In this document: positions 52,174 to 63,710 of the stretch, in pieces
Numbering within the stretch: the stretch's first letter is position 1
Layout of the letters: each line of letters opens with the position of its first letter
Source of the DNA: Planctomycetota bacterium
GTDB lineage: Bacteria > Planctomycetota > Phycisphaerae > UBA1845 > UTPLA1
Assembly (NCBI GenBank): GCA_016235815.1
Contig: JACRIM010000017.1
Location: 1 to 64,000 of the forward strand
Reading direction: 5' to 3'
DNA: 64,000 nt
Translations under genes and position numbers: made by a program
The notes under the pieces: generated by a model
Databases searched by the model: none
What the model was told of the DNA's origin: nothing
Seen by the model: only the letters and a program-made list of their open reading frames with translations

Positions 52174-54768
52174 TCAGCCTTTCGTGGAGAGGTCTGCCAA
52201 TCGCCGGGCGACGGCCTGCGTCTCGCGATGAGTCGGTCCGCGGGTGGCTCGCAGCGCCGATTCCACGTCAACGAGCAAGGCACGAGCCTCCTCGGTACGG
52301 CCCAAACCGATCAACGCGTCCGCCAGCGTGCGGCAATAGCGCGCACGCGTCATTTTGCTGGCGGGATCATGCGCGTCAACCGTCCGTAGCGCCTCGCGGG
52401 ACAGTCGCTCCGCCATTGCCGCGTGACCGTCGCCCGCAAGCATCTCGGCGGTTTGATCGAGGAGGCTGGCGTAGAGCGCGGGAGACAAGGCACTGGGCGA
52501 GTAGGCGACGGGCGCCAGCGCGATGAACTCCCCATACGCCTCGGGTATCGCGGCGCTGGGTTGCGCTTCAAATCGCTCCATCAGGGCGCGCCACCGCGCC
52601 GCGGCCGAACCGCTGGACTGCGGTACTGTTGTCCGCCCGAACCGGGCCAGCGCCAAGTGCAGATTCCGCCACCCCGTTGCCCGGTCGCCGCGTGCACAGG
52701 AGACATCAACCAAATACGTGAGCGGCACAACGGTCGCGGCCTCGCCCATGGCCTGTGCGTTGAGCGTCATCGACTCGCGAAGCAACTCCTCTGCCCGATC
52801 CAGCCGCCCGAGGTCCGTCAGGCAATGCGCGTAATCCTCGATGCAATTGATGAGCTGCGTATCGAGCGGGGGCAGGACACGCCGACTTAACGCCAGCGCC
52901 AGTTCATATTGATCGGCCGATGCCTCAAGCCTTCCCTGGTGTCGAAGCAGTGCGGCGAGGGCGTGCAGATTCTCCGCCGCGGAATCCGATTCTCCTGCGC
53001 CGAGTCGTTGCCGCATGGCCAGTGCCTGGCGATATAGCCCTTCGGCCTCGTCATAGCGCGCCGGGCGGGAACAACGCGTCAGAGCAAAGGCGAGTGCGTG
53101 AAGACTTTGCGCGACGAGCAGATGTTCTTCGCCGTAAAGTTCCCGGCGGATGGCCAACGCCTCGCGCTGCAGGGGGAGGCCTTCCTCGTCATCCCGGAAG
53201 CTGAGGGCAGCCCCGAGCGATACCAAGCTTTCGGCCAGCTTCGCCCGGTCAAGCGGCTCACTCCGGCGATAGCACTCAATCGCCTGTCGATAGCTGCGAA
53301 TCGCCTCGCTTCGTCGTCGCAGGCTGTTGTAGGTCGTGCCGATCTGATGGTGAATGCCGGCGGCGACGTCGGGCTGGTCGGCCAATTCTCGCGCCGTGAG
53401 CATCGAGGCCTCTTCAAGCACATGTAATCCTGCGGGCGTGGCTCCGAGATGCGTGGGTCCGGCGAGGGCTAGTAACTCCGTCATGACACCGTTGATCTTT
53501 TGCGAGACTTGCCGCGCCCGAGCCTCACGCTCGCGGGCAATGTTTGCGGACCGTGCTGACAACGCCGAGGAGACCGCAAGGCCGCTGATGATCACGAAGG
53601 AAGCCGCAGCGACGCCGAACGCGATTCGATGCTTATGGAGAATGGTTAAGGCTCGCTCGAATCGCCCGGCCTTGTAGGCCATCACCGTTGATCCGTCGAG
53701 ATAGCGCCGAATGTCCTCGGCCAGTTGCTCCGCCGATGCATACCGCCGACGTGGTTCCTTGTGCATGGCCATGGCGACGATGCGATCGAGGGCAAGACAG
53801 CGAGGCAGCCGCTCGTCCGGGTGGGCATCGCGATAAGCCGCGCTTGGCGACATCGGATTCTGCTCACTGATGATTCGCTCGGCCTCATAGCGGGACGCGC
53901 CGCGAAGGTTGTATGGCAAGCGCTCGGCAATCAACTCATACAGCACGACGCCCAGCGAATAGATATCCGTGGCCGTCGAGATCGGTTCGCCGCGGATCTG
54001 CTCTGGGCTGCTGTAGCGCGGTGTCATGGCGTCCATCATCGTTTCGGTGGCCGACGCCGCCGGCTGATCGGTGAGGAGCTTTGCTATTCCGAAGTCGAGC
54101 AGCTTGATCACCCCGCCCGCACTGACGAGGATATTCCCCGGCTTCAAATCACGATGCACGATCAGATTCTGGTGGGCAAAATGCACGGCGAGGCACACCG
54201 CTCGAAACAGTTCGAGCCGTTCGTGCATCGGCAATTTGCCGGTGCGCACATAGTCATCGATCGGAACTCCATCGACGTACTCCATGACGAAATACGGCCG
54301 TCCGTCGTCACACGTGCCCATTTCGAGGATACGACCGATGTTCGGGTGATCGAGCTGGTCGAGAACCCGTTGTTCCCGGCGAAATGCGCGAAGCATCTTT
54401 CGTGAGTCGCGCCCGGGTGGAAGCAGCTTAATGGCCACGGTGAGGGGGCGTTCCGCTGCGTCGTCAGTGGCCTTGAGCACCACACCCATTCCGCCGACCG
54501 CGATGACGCCATCGATGCGATACCGGCCGATTCGGGTCATCGCTCCCAACACACCCGACCATGCGAGGGCATGAGTCGCCGCTCCGGGCACCGGCGCGGC
54601 CAGCCAGTCCTCATCCGGCGGCTCACGGCCGATCAGTTCATCAACGGCCCTGCGAAGCGCGGCGTCCCCGCGACAGGCTCGATCGAGCAATCGCGCGCGT
54701 CGTTGCGGCGCGCAGTCGCTTGCAGCCTCGGCAATCCGTCGGACTTTTTTCCAGGTACCGGTGTCCAT
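52174..54768 (-). CDS. Membrane Ser/Thr protein kinase with TPR sensor region
   Basis: 864 residues. The N-terminal ~80 residues form a helical extension that could contact the sigma factor. Kinase motifs follow: GGMGVVLKAT loop, VAIKLLPPG lysine, HRDLKPGNIL and DFGIAKLLT. One membrane helix (FGVAAASFVIISGLAVSSAL, near residue 380) leads to about 450 residues of TPR-like helices (YRQALAMRQRLGAGESDSAA) outside the cell membrane. It starts nine bases after the ECF sigma gene, a pairing common in planctomycetes and Acidobacteria. It probably phosphorylates the sigma factor or its regulators. Confidence 0.92.
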   Translation of the reverse strand: MDTGTWKKVRRIAEAASDCAPQRRARLLDRACRGDAALRRAVDELIGREPPDEDWLAAPVPGAATHALAWSGVLGAMTRIGRYRIDGVIAVGGMGVVLKATDDAAERPLTVAIKLLPPGRDSRKMLRAFRREQRVLDQLDHPNIGRILEMGTCDDGRPYFVMEYVDGVPIDDYVRTGKLPMHERLELFRAVCLAVHFAHQNLIVHRDLKPGNILVSAGGVIKLLDFGIAKLLTDQPAASATETMMDAMTPRYSSPEQIRGEPISTATDIYSLGVVLYELIAERLPYNLRGASRYEAERIISEQNPMSPSAAYRDAHPDERLPRCLALDRIVAMAMHKEPRRRYASAEQLAEDIRRYLDGSTVMAYKAGRFERALTILHKHRIAFGVAAASFVIISGLAVSSALSARSANIAREREARARQVSQKINGVMTELLALAGPTHLGATPAGLHVLEEASMLTARELADQPDVAAGIHHQIGTTYNSLRRRSEAIRSYRQAIECYRRSEPLDRAKLAESLVSLGAALSFRDDEEGLPLQREALAIRRELYGEEHLLVAQSLHALAFALTRCSRPARYDEAEGLYRQALAMRQRLGAGESDSAAENLHALAALLRHQGRLEASADQYELALALSRRVLPPLDTQLINCIEDYAHCLTDLGRLDRAEELLRESMTLNAQAMGEAATVVPLTYLVDVSCARGDRATGWRNLHLALARFGRTTVPQSSGSAAARWRALMERFEAQPSAAIPEAYGEFIALAPVAYSPSALSPALYASLLDQTAEMLAGDGHAAMAERLSREALRTVDAHDPASKMTRARYCRTLADALIGLGRTEEARALLVDVESALRATRGPTHRETQAVARRLADLSTKG

Positions 54769-54777
54769 GTTGCGTTT

Positions 54778-55305
54778 TCAACGTTCCAATTCGCGGGCCA
54801 GCCACGCCCGGGCCACGCTCCACGCCCGGCGAATGCTTCGCGTTGAGCACTTCAACGCCGCGCCGATTTCAGCATCGCTCAATCCGCCGAAATAGCGAAG
54901 CTCAACGACCTGGGCGAGTTCCGGGTCGAGTTCGCGGAGTCGATGGAGCGCCTCATCCAAGGCAACGAGGTCGACGTTCGCTTCCAACGCCGGAAGTGCG
55001 TCGGGTTCGACTGCTTCCCGCTGCGCATTTCCGCCGCGCTTGAGCGCCGAGCGCCGGCGGGCGTGGTCAACCAGGATGCTGCGCATGGCTTGCGCCGCGG
55101 CGATCAGGAACGCCGCCGTGTTCTCAGGCTTTGACGCCGTAGCCCCGGAAACGCGAAGGAAGGCCTCATGGGCCAATGCCGTGGGTTGGAGCGTGTGGTT
55201 GCCCCGTTCGCCCGCGAGATGTCGCCGGGCAAGGGCGCGCAGCGACGCATAGGTCTCGGTTGGCAGCACAACCGGCATCAGGGCGTCATTGCTGGCCGGC
55301 GGCAT
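54778..55305 (-). CDS. ECF sigma factor, TIGR02999 type
   Basis: 175 residues from ATG 55305 with GGAGAG upstream. Region 2 holds TLQPTALAHEAFLRVSG and region 4 the helix-turn-helix LRELDPELAQVVELRYFG, SDAEIGAALKCSTRSIRRAW. These are the hallmarks of the TIGR02999 sigma family, which lacks a classical anti-sigma and is usually encoded with a Ser/Thr kinase, as here. It would direct a small regulon on a kinase signal. Confidence 0.92.
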   Translation of the reverse strand: MPPASNDALMPVVLPTETYASLRALARRHLAGERGNHTLQPTALAHEAFLRVSGATASKPENTAAFLIAAAQAMRSILVDHARRRSALKRGGNAQREAVEPDALPALEANVDLVALDEALHRLRELDPELAQVVELRYFGGLSDAEIGAALKCSTRSIRRAWSVARAWLARELER

Positions 55306-55578
55306 GTGTCACTCTCCGGGAGGTCCGAAAACGGCGGGGCACGGCGTACAAAAAAAATTGGCCGCGCACACGGGGGGATTGCGCTGATTCAGGTGGCGGA
55401 ACCTGCATTCACGGTGGTCCCGGATAAGTATATCCCTGACCCCTGCTGAATCCAGTCGTGCTCCGCAACGACTCATACCCGGAAACGCGCCGACGCAGCG
55501 CGCCCGGACAGGCCGCGCGCCGTGCGCGGTCAGGTCCCGGTCAAGGCGAGCGTCACGCCAATCAGTGGAGGATGATCA

Positions 55579-56694
55579 ATGATTCGCTCGATTCGATTCC
55601 TCGTTTGCGTCATTACCGTTGCCCTTGGTGCAACGCAGCACGCCCACGCCCGCGGTGGCGAACTGCTCGCCTGTGGATTCAATTCCGATCAGATTCATCG
55701 CTACGACGCGACCACCGGCGCATTTGTCGGCACTTTCGGCGCAGGAGGCGATCTGAATGGGCCGATCTGCGTCACGGTCGGACCGGACGGACTGCTTTAT
55801 GTCTGCAGCGAGGAAGCCAACAAAGTCCTGCGCTATCATCGCACAACTTTCGCTTACATCGACGAATTTATCTTCGACGATTTGGGAACGCCAATGGTTG
55901 ACGAAACCGGCGGGTTGCTCGGTCCGACGGCGGCCATCTTCGGACCCGACGGCAATCTTTATGTTGCGAGCTTCGACAACGACCAGATATTGCGCTACAA
56001 CGGCACAACGGGCGCGTTCATCGACATTTTCGTTACGGCTGCCAGCGGTGGACTGAATGGCCCGGACAATGGAACGATCTTCGGTCCGGACGGGCATCTC
56101 TATGTCCCGTCTTTTTTCGGCAATCAAGTCCTTCGATACGACGGCACAAGCGGCGCATTCCTCAATGTCTTTGTCGGGGTCGGCTCAACCACCAGCGCCA
56201 TGCGCAATCCGCGAACCGTCTTGTTTCGCTACGGCTGCAACGACCTGTTGGTAAACAACGAATTCGGCGGCCGCGTGCAGCGATACAACGCCACGACCGG
56301 CGTGTGGATCGACCGCTTCATTGCCAACGTGCCCGCGCCGACCGGCATGGCCATCGGTCCCGACAAGAATCTGTACATCGCCAGCCTCAATAACCACTCC
56401 ATCACCAAATGGAGCGGCGTGAACGGGGCGGCCCTGGGAACCTTCGTGCCCTCCGGCAGCGGTGGGCTTAACGGCGTCGTCTATATCAAGTTCCTGCCGC
56501 TCACCGGCGATGCGAACTGTGACGGCGTGGTGAGTATTGCGGATCTTGATGGATTCGTTCAGTTGCTGCTCGACCCCGTTGCCTACGCCATTGCCCATCC
56601 GAACTGTGATGCCGCGAATGCCGACGTGACCGGCGACAACGCGACGGACGGTCTGGACATCACTGCGTTTATTACGCTTATCCAATGCCCCTGA
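55579..56694 (+). CDS. Secreted beta-propeller protein with dockerin
   Basis: 371 residues. A signal peptide (FLVCVITVALGATQHAHA) is followed by six or seven NHL/Vgb-like blades of the form GPDGxLYVxSxxxNxVLRYDGTTGAFL, which form a propeller. The end is a dockerin-like pair (TGDANCDGVVSIADLDGF, DVTGDNATDGLDITAF). This is a common planctomycete exported-protein layout; the ligand is unknown. GGAGG precedes ATG 55579. The gene ends in a strong terminator. Confidence 0.88.
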   Translation: MIRSIRFLVCVITVALGATQHAHARGGELLACGFNSDQIHRYDATTGAFVGTFGAGGDLNGPICVTVGPDGLLYVCSEEANKVLRYHRTTFAYIDEFIFDDLGTPMVDETGGLLGPTAAIFGPDGNLYVASFDNDQILRYNGTTGAFIDIFVTAASGGLNGPDNGTIFGPDGHLYVPSFFGNQVLRYDGTSGAFLNVFVGVGSTTSAMRNPRTVLFRYGCNDLLVNNEFGGRVQRYNATTGVWIDRFIANVPAPTGMAIGPDKNLYIASLNNHSITKWSGVNGAALGTFVPSGSGGLNGVVYIKFLPLTGDANCDGVVSIADLDGFVQLLLDPVAYAIAHPNCDAANADVTGDNATDGLDITAFITLIQCP

Positions 56695-56725
56695 CACCGC
56701 TCAGCGCGACGACGGTTTTCCCTTA

Positions 56726-56757
56726 GACTCCTCCCGTTGGATCGGGAGGAGTCTTTT
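56726..56757 (+). terminator. Terminator hairpin that also covers the next gene's Shine-Dalgarno
   Basis: GACTCCTCCCG (56726-56736), loop TTGGAT, CGGGAGGAGTC (56743-56753), TTTT: a perfect 11-bp stem. The GGAGGAG in the 3' arm is the only Shine-Dalgarno for the PLP-enzyme start GTG 56760, seven bases away. Formation of the hairpin would both terminate and hide the ribosome site. Confidence 0.85.
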
Positions 56758-56759
56758 CC

Positions 56760-57920
56760 GTGAATCAGCCACGCCGCCCCGGACTTGAAACCATCTGCGT
56801 CCATCACGCCGAGGACCGCGAGGCCCAGCGCGGCGCCGCCGCGCCGCCTCTCTATCAGTGCAGCATCTTCACCTATCCCGATTGCGAATCTTTCGTCAAT
56901 CGCAAGGCCCCCGGAGACGGCCGCTACGACTACACCCGCGTCGCCAACCCCACGACCGCGCTTCTCGAATCCAAAGTTGCCGAACTTGAACGCGGCGAGG
57001 CCTGCCGGGCCTTCGCCAGCGGGATGGCCGCCATCTCCGCCGGCATCCTCTCGTGTGTGAAGTCGGGCGGCCACATCATCACGGTCGAGACCGTTTATGG
57101 ACCGACGCGCCGCTTCCTCTCCGACTATCTCCCGAAGTTCAACATTGAAACGACCTACATCCGCGGCACCGACATCGAGCAGTTCCAAGCCGCTCTTCGG
57201 CCGAACACGCAGCTGATCCATCTCGAATCTCCATCGAGCTTTTTCTTTGAAGTGCAGGACATGCCCGCTGTTGTCGCCCTCGCCAAGAGCAAGGGCATCG
57301 CCGTCAGCATCGACAATTCCAACGCCTCGCCGATGTTTCAGAACCCGCTCGATCACGGCGTCGACCTCGTCATGCACACCGCTTCGAAATACATCGGTGG
57401 CCACAGCGATCTCGTCGGTGGCCTTGTCGTCGCGTCGCGCGAGCGCATCGAAAAACTTGTCTCTCTCGAAGGCGAACTGCTGGGCGGTATCGCCGATCCT
57501 TTCGCGAGCTGGCTTATGCTTCGCGGCCTGCGCACCCTCGGCGTGCGGATGGATCGCCACTACAAAAGCGCCCTTACCATCGCCCGTCTGCTGGAGATGG
57601 ACTCGCGCGTCGCCCGCGTCTGGTACACCGGTCTCGACTCCCACGCCCAGGCCCGTCTCGCCAAAAAACAGATGCGCGGCCACGGCTGCCTCGTGAGTTT
57701 CCAATTGCAGAACCCGACGCGCGAACGCACCTTTGCGGTGGTCGAAGCCCTCAAGCTCTTCGGCATCGCCGTTAGCTGGGGCGGCTTCGAAAGCCTCGCC
57801 ATCCCCATCGAGACCCCCGACCCGGCCACCGGCAAGCCGACGTGGATCATCCGTCTGAGCATCGGATTGGAAACGGTCGAGGATTTGAAAGCGGATTTGT
57901 ATCAGGCGCTGGATGTGTAG
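56760..57920 (+). CDS. Trans-sulfuration PLP enzyme (cystathionine/methionine gamma type)
   Basis: 386 residues from GTG 56760. The Cys/Met-metabolism fold has [33 protein letters not shown], and the PLP lysine Lys210 in [16 protein letters not shown]. The family includes cystathionine gamma-synthase, gamma-lyase and methionine gamma-lyase, and sequence by eye does not separate them. If it is a methionine gamma-lyase it would feed methanethiol to the MddA-like enzyme at 28 kb. Its start is buried in a hairpin, so expression is probably tightly controlled. Confidence 0.88.
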   Translation: MNQPRRPGLETICVHHAEDREAQRGAAAPPLYQCSIFTYPDCESFVNRKAPGDGRYDYTRVANPTTALLESKVAELERGEACRAFASGMAAISAGILSCVKSGGHIITVETVYGPTRRFLSDYLPKFNIETTYIRGTDIEQFQAALRPNTQLIHLESPSSFFFEVQDMPAVVALAKSKGIAVSIDNSNASPMFQNPLDHGVDLVMHTASKYIGGHSDLVGGLVVASRERIEKLVSLEGELLGGIADPFASWLMLRGLRTLGVRMDRHYKSALTIARLLEMDSRVARVWYTGLDSHAQARLAKKQMRGHGCLVSFQLQNPTRERTFAVVEALKLFGIAVSWGGFESLAIPIETPDPATGKPTWIIRLSIGLETVEDLKADLYQALDV

Positions 57921-57990
57921 GGTCCGCCGTGCGGACCGCGACTCAAAGAGAGCGCCAAAGCAGATTCATGGTCCGCACAGCGGGCCCTAC
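57917..57990. repeat. 21-bp inverted repeat pair with palindromic arms
   Basis: The arm at 57917-57937 starts GTAGGGTCCGC and ends GTGCGGACC. The arm at 57970-57990 is its reverse complement with two differences. Each arm is itself partly palindromic, so the DNA or RNA could fold in two ways. The shared GGGTCCG core also appears at 7044-7062. It lies between the PLP enzyme and aconitase. Confidence 0.7.
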
Positions 57991-58090
57991 GCACTGTCCT
58001 TCCAGCATCTTCGTCTATCCATATAATGCTGTGCTTGCACCATTACACGGCACCGGCGCGCCGACTGCGCCCGCACGATTCGGAGTCACC

Positions 58091-60805
<2,715 letters not shown>

Positions 60806-60837
60806 ACTTTTGCTTCTCGGTTTATGCCGGCCTTGGT

Positions 60838-62250
60838 TTAGCTCTCTATATTCCGCGGAAGCACCACACTCACGTCGGTTCCCCTGCCCAGGGTGCTTTC
60901 AATTCTTAAGTCGCCGCCGTGGGCCTGCAGGATCGAACGGCAAATTGCGAGACCGAGGCCGATGCTCCGTGGGGCATCCGCGGGCGACGCCGATCTCGCG
61001 CGATCGACGCGATAAAACCGTTCGAAGACATGGGGAAGTTCGTTTGGCGGAATGCCCGATCCCGTGTCCGCGATGCGAATGGTCGACGTCCCATTTGACG
61101 TCGAGAACTCGATCGTCACGCGTCCCGGCCCTCCCATGTATTTGATCGCGTTGTCGATCAGGTTGCTGATGACGCGGCGGATCTTTCCCGGATCGATCGA
61201 GGCGGTGAGCGTGGATGTGGGGTCCATCCTGAGTTCGATCCCGTGGTCGGCCGCGAGCGGACGATACAGATCGACAACTTCGTCCACAATCGTGTCGACC
61301 GAGCATGGCTCCGTTCGGAGCGGTTCCTGGCCTGCGTCGAGCCGGGCCAGTAACAGCAGGTCGTCCGTGATGCGTGTCAGCACGCGATAGTATTCAAGAC
61401 TTCGCTCAATGACCGCGCTCAACTGCTCGACGGATCGCGGTTGAGAGAGTGCGAATTCCGCGGTGCCGCGCAGGGCCGTCAACGGCGTTCGCAGTTCGTG
61501 CGCGGCATCGGCGGTGAACTGTTGAATGCGCTGGACGCCGGCATCAATGCGTTCGAGCATGTCGTTGAGCGTGACGGCCAATTCATCGATTTCGTCATTG
61601 GCTCCGCTTCGTGGAACGCGCAGCGAAAGTTGTTTGGCGGTGACGTTTCGCGCGGATTGCGTGATCGCGGCGACGGGGCGCATGCTGTTGCGGGCGACCA
61701 CCTTGCCGCCGAAGTACGAGAGGATCGCCGCGAGGAAGACGGCCAGCGCGCAGACCCAGCGGCATAGCGCGAGCGAGCGTTCGACGCGATCCAGCCGATA
61801 GACGGCCTGAACAATGACATCGCCGTGACGATCGAACGTCACATGTTGATTGCAGAATCTGAGCGACGAATGGGTGTCGCGAAAAAATTCAAACGACGCC
61901 GTTGCCCCAGATGCGGTGTGAACCATCGGCCACGGATTGGGGAATGAATCCTCGGGATCGCTGGTGATGAGCAGCCTCCCATGCTTGTCAAGAAGTCGGA
62001 ATGTCAGGTCCGCGCCGGGACGTCCACCCAGCTCGGCCCGAATCTCGCGCTCGATTTCCTTGAGATCATCATCCTCTTCGTGCTGGATGATCGCCTGGAA
62101 TTCGCGGACTTCGCCCTGGAGGAATGAATCAACCTCGCGATGCAGCGACAGGTAGAGTCCGACATACACCGCCGCGCAGACGAGCACACAGATTCCCAGG
62201 GTGACCGAGGTTGCGAGAAGCGTGATGCGCGTACGAACGCTGCGTGGCAA
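60838..62250 (-). CDS. Membrane sensor histidine kinase, CusS-like
   Basis: 470 residues. Two membrane helices (TLLATSVTLGICVLVCAAVY; ALAVFLAAILSYFGG near 168) flank a ~130-residue periplasmic sensor. HAMP, dimerisation His251 in DAAHELRTPLTAL, and N, G1 (ADTGSGIP) and G2 (GLGLAICR) boxes are present. The layout resembles CusS/CopS heavy-metal sensors. The gene overlaps no neighbour and lies 11 bases after its response regulator. Confidence 0.92.
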   Translation of the reverse strand: MPRSVRTRITLLATSVTLGICVLVCAAVYVGLYLSLHREVDSFLQGEVREFQAIIQHEEDDDLKEIEREIRAELGGRPGADLTFRLLDKHGRLLITSDPEDSFPNPWPMVHTASGATASFEFFRDTHSSLRFCNQHVTFDRHGDVIVQAVYRLDRVERSLALCRWVCALAVFLAAILSYFGGKVVARNSMRPVAAITQSARNVTAKQLSLRVPRSGANDEIDELAVTLNDMLERIDAGVQRIQQFTADAAHELRTPLTALRGTAEFALSQPRSVEQLSAVIERSLEYYRVLTRITDDLLLLARLDAGQEPLRTEPCSVDTIVDEVVDLYRPLAADHGIELRMDPTSTLTASIDPGKIRRVISNLIDNAIKYMGGPGRVTIEFSTSNGTSTIRIADTGSGIPPNELPHVFERFYRVDRARSASPADAPRSIGLGLAICRSILQAHGGDLRIESTLGRGTDVSVVLPRNIES

Positions 62251-62261
62251 AGGAAACTCCC

Positions 62262-62933
62262 CTAGTCGGCGCGAAGCACGAACCCGACGCCTCGAACCGT
62301 GTGAATAAGCGGCGTTGCATAGCCGTGATCAATCTTTTTTCGAAGGCGCGTCATCTGCACGTCGACGACGTTGGTTAGCGGGTCCTGGTTCATGTCCCAG
62401 ACCTTCTCAAGGATCATGTAGCGCGTCAGGACATGGCCGACGTTGCGCGCGAGGTATTCAAGCAGGGCGAATTCCCTGGCCGACAGATCAATTCGGCGTC
62501 CCGCCCGCTCGACGTGTCGGGCGACGACATCGATCACCAGATCGCCGACGCGGATGGGGTTGGTGGCGATCGCCGATGTGCGGCGCACCAGTGCTCGAAT
62601 TCGGGCCAACAACTCAGCCGGACTGAACGGTTTCACCATGTAGTCATCAGCGCCGCTGTCCAGCCCTTTGACGCGATCGTCGACGGCGTCGCGCGCCGTC
62701 AGGCAAATGACGGGCGCCTTCACCCCCTCGGCCCGCAGCGCACGCACGACGCTGAACCCATCTCGAATCGGAAGCATCAGATCGAGGACAATGACGTCGT
62801 ATGCGTTTTCCCGGCCAAGTTGAATACCGGCTTGTCCGTCGGCGGCCACGTCGACCGCGATGGATGCTTCCCGAAGGCATCCCTCGATGAATGACGCAAC
62901 CCCCACTTCATCTTCGACAACCAGCGCGCGCAT
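62262..62933 (-). CDS. OmpR/PhoB-type response regulator, CusR-like
   Basis: 223 residues. The receiver has acidic pair Glu7-Asp8, phosphoacceptor Asp51 (VIVLDLMLP) and Lys in MVKPFS. The winged helix ends RHVLTRYMILEKVWDMNQDP-like and VVDVQMTRLRKKID, VRGVGFVLRAD. It is cotranscribed with the downstream histidine kinase and divergent from the PepSY-like gene, its probable target. Confidence 0.94.
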   Translation of the reverse strand: MRALVVEDEVGVASFIEGCLREASIAVDVAADGQAGIQLGRENAYDVIVLDLMLPIRDGFSVVRALRAEGVKAPVICLTARDAVDDRVKGLDSGADDYMVKPFSPAELLARIRALVRRTSAIATNPIRVGDLVIDVVARHVERAGRRIDLSAREFALLEYLARNVGHVLTRYMILEKVWDMNQDPLTNVVDVQMTRLRKKIDHGYATPLIHTVRGVGFVLRAD

Positions 62934-63050
62934 TTCGACAGGTTTCCTCCGTCTGGGGGCCGTTGAAGGCAGATTGCTTATGCAGTCACTGGTCCCTTAG
63001 CTTAGCCCTTGCGTCGTCGGCATGCCAATCCCACAACCGAACCCGCACTG

Positions 63051-63070
63051 TGAAAGGCCGATTTCTTTCA
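63051..63070. promoter_or_regulatory. Candidate operator between the two-component genes and the PepSY gene
   Basis: TGAAAG (63051-63056), 8 bases, CTTTCA (63065-63070): a perfect 6-bp inverted repeat in the 255-base divergent region. It is a plausible but unproven regulator binding site. Confidence 0.4.
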
Positions 63071-63188
63071 GCTTTGTAATGATTCGGTAACCCATCAGAA
63101 ACGGGCATTGGGTAGGATTCGTCGCGTGGATGCGTTCTGAGTATGCTTCATCGAAGCGAACCAACAGGTATTTTTTAAGGAGAAAGTT

Positions 63189-63710
63189 ATGGTGATGTCT
63201 CGAAAACGAATCGCGATCGTCGCATGTCTGGCTTGTGGATGTCTGAGTGTGGCCATCGCGCGCGCCTTCGGCCCGTCAGAGGAGGGCGAGAGCGAACGGA
63301 AGGTAAAAGAATCTGAAGTGCCCAAGGCGGCCTTGGCAGCGCTAAAGAAACATGCCGGTGACAATGCCATCACGGAATTCGCCGAGGAAATCGAACACGG
63401 TTGCAAGTATTACGAAGGATCATGGAAGACCGCGTCCGGCCATGTCGATGTGTTGGTGACGGATGCGGGCGCATTGGTGGAAATCGAGGAGGGCGTTTCG
63501 GCGGACTCGATTCCCGCGGCGGTTGCGGCTGCGGCGGAGAAGGTCGCCGGCAAAGGCGCCAAATTGCGATACGAGAAAAAGACCATGGTCATGTATGAAG
63601 TGAAGTTCGAGAAAGACAAGCGGCGCCATGAGTTGGTGCTGTCTCCGGATGGCCGTGAACACGAACACGAAGATGAGCAGGCAGGCAAGGGCGAGGACGG
63701 GGACGACTAA
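63189..63710 (+). CDS. Exported PepSY-like protein with acidic His-rich tail
   Basis: 173 residues from ATG 63189 with AAGGAG upstream. A signal peptide with a Cys-rich core (IAIVACLACGCLSVAIA) is followed by a PepSY-like region (SEVPKAALAALKKHAGD, YYEGSWKTASGHVDVLVTDA, GALVEIEE). The C-terminus is acidic and histidine-rich (GREHEHEDEQAGKGEDGDD), suited to binding divalent metal. It is divergent from a CusRS-like system. A metal-responsive periplasmic protein is the likely role; lipoprotein attachment through the signal cysteines is possible. Confidence 0.78.
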   Translation: MVMSRKRIAIVACLACGCLSVAIARAFGPSEEGESERKVKESEVPKAALAALKKHAGDNAITEFAEEIEHGCKYYEGSWKTASGHVDVLVTDAGALVEIEEGVSADSIPAAVAAAAEKVAGKGAKLRYEKKTMVMYEVKFEKDKRRHELVLSPDGREHEHEDEQAGKGEDGDD

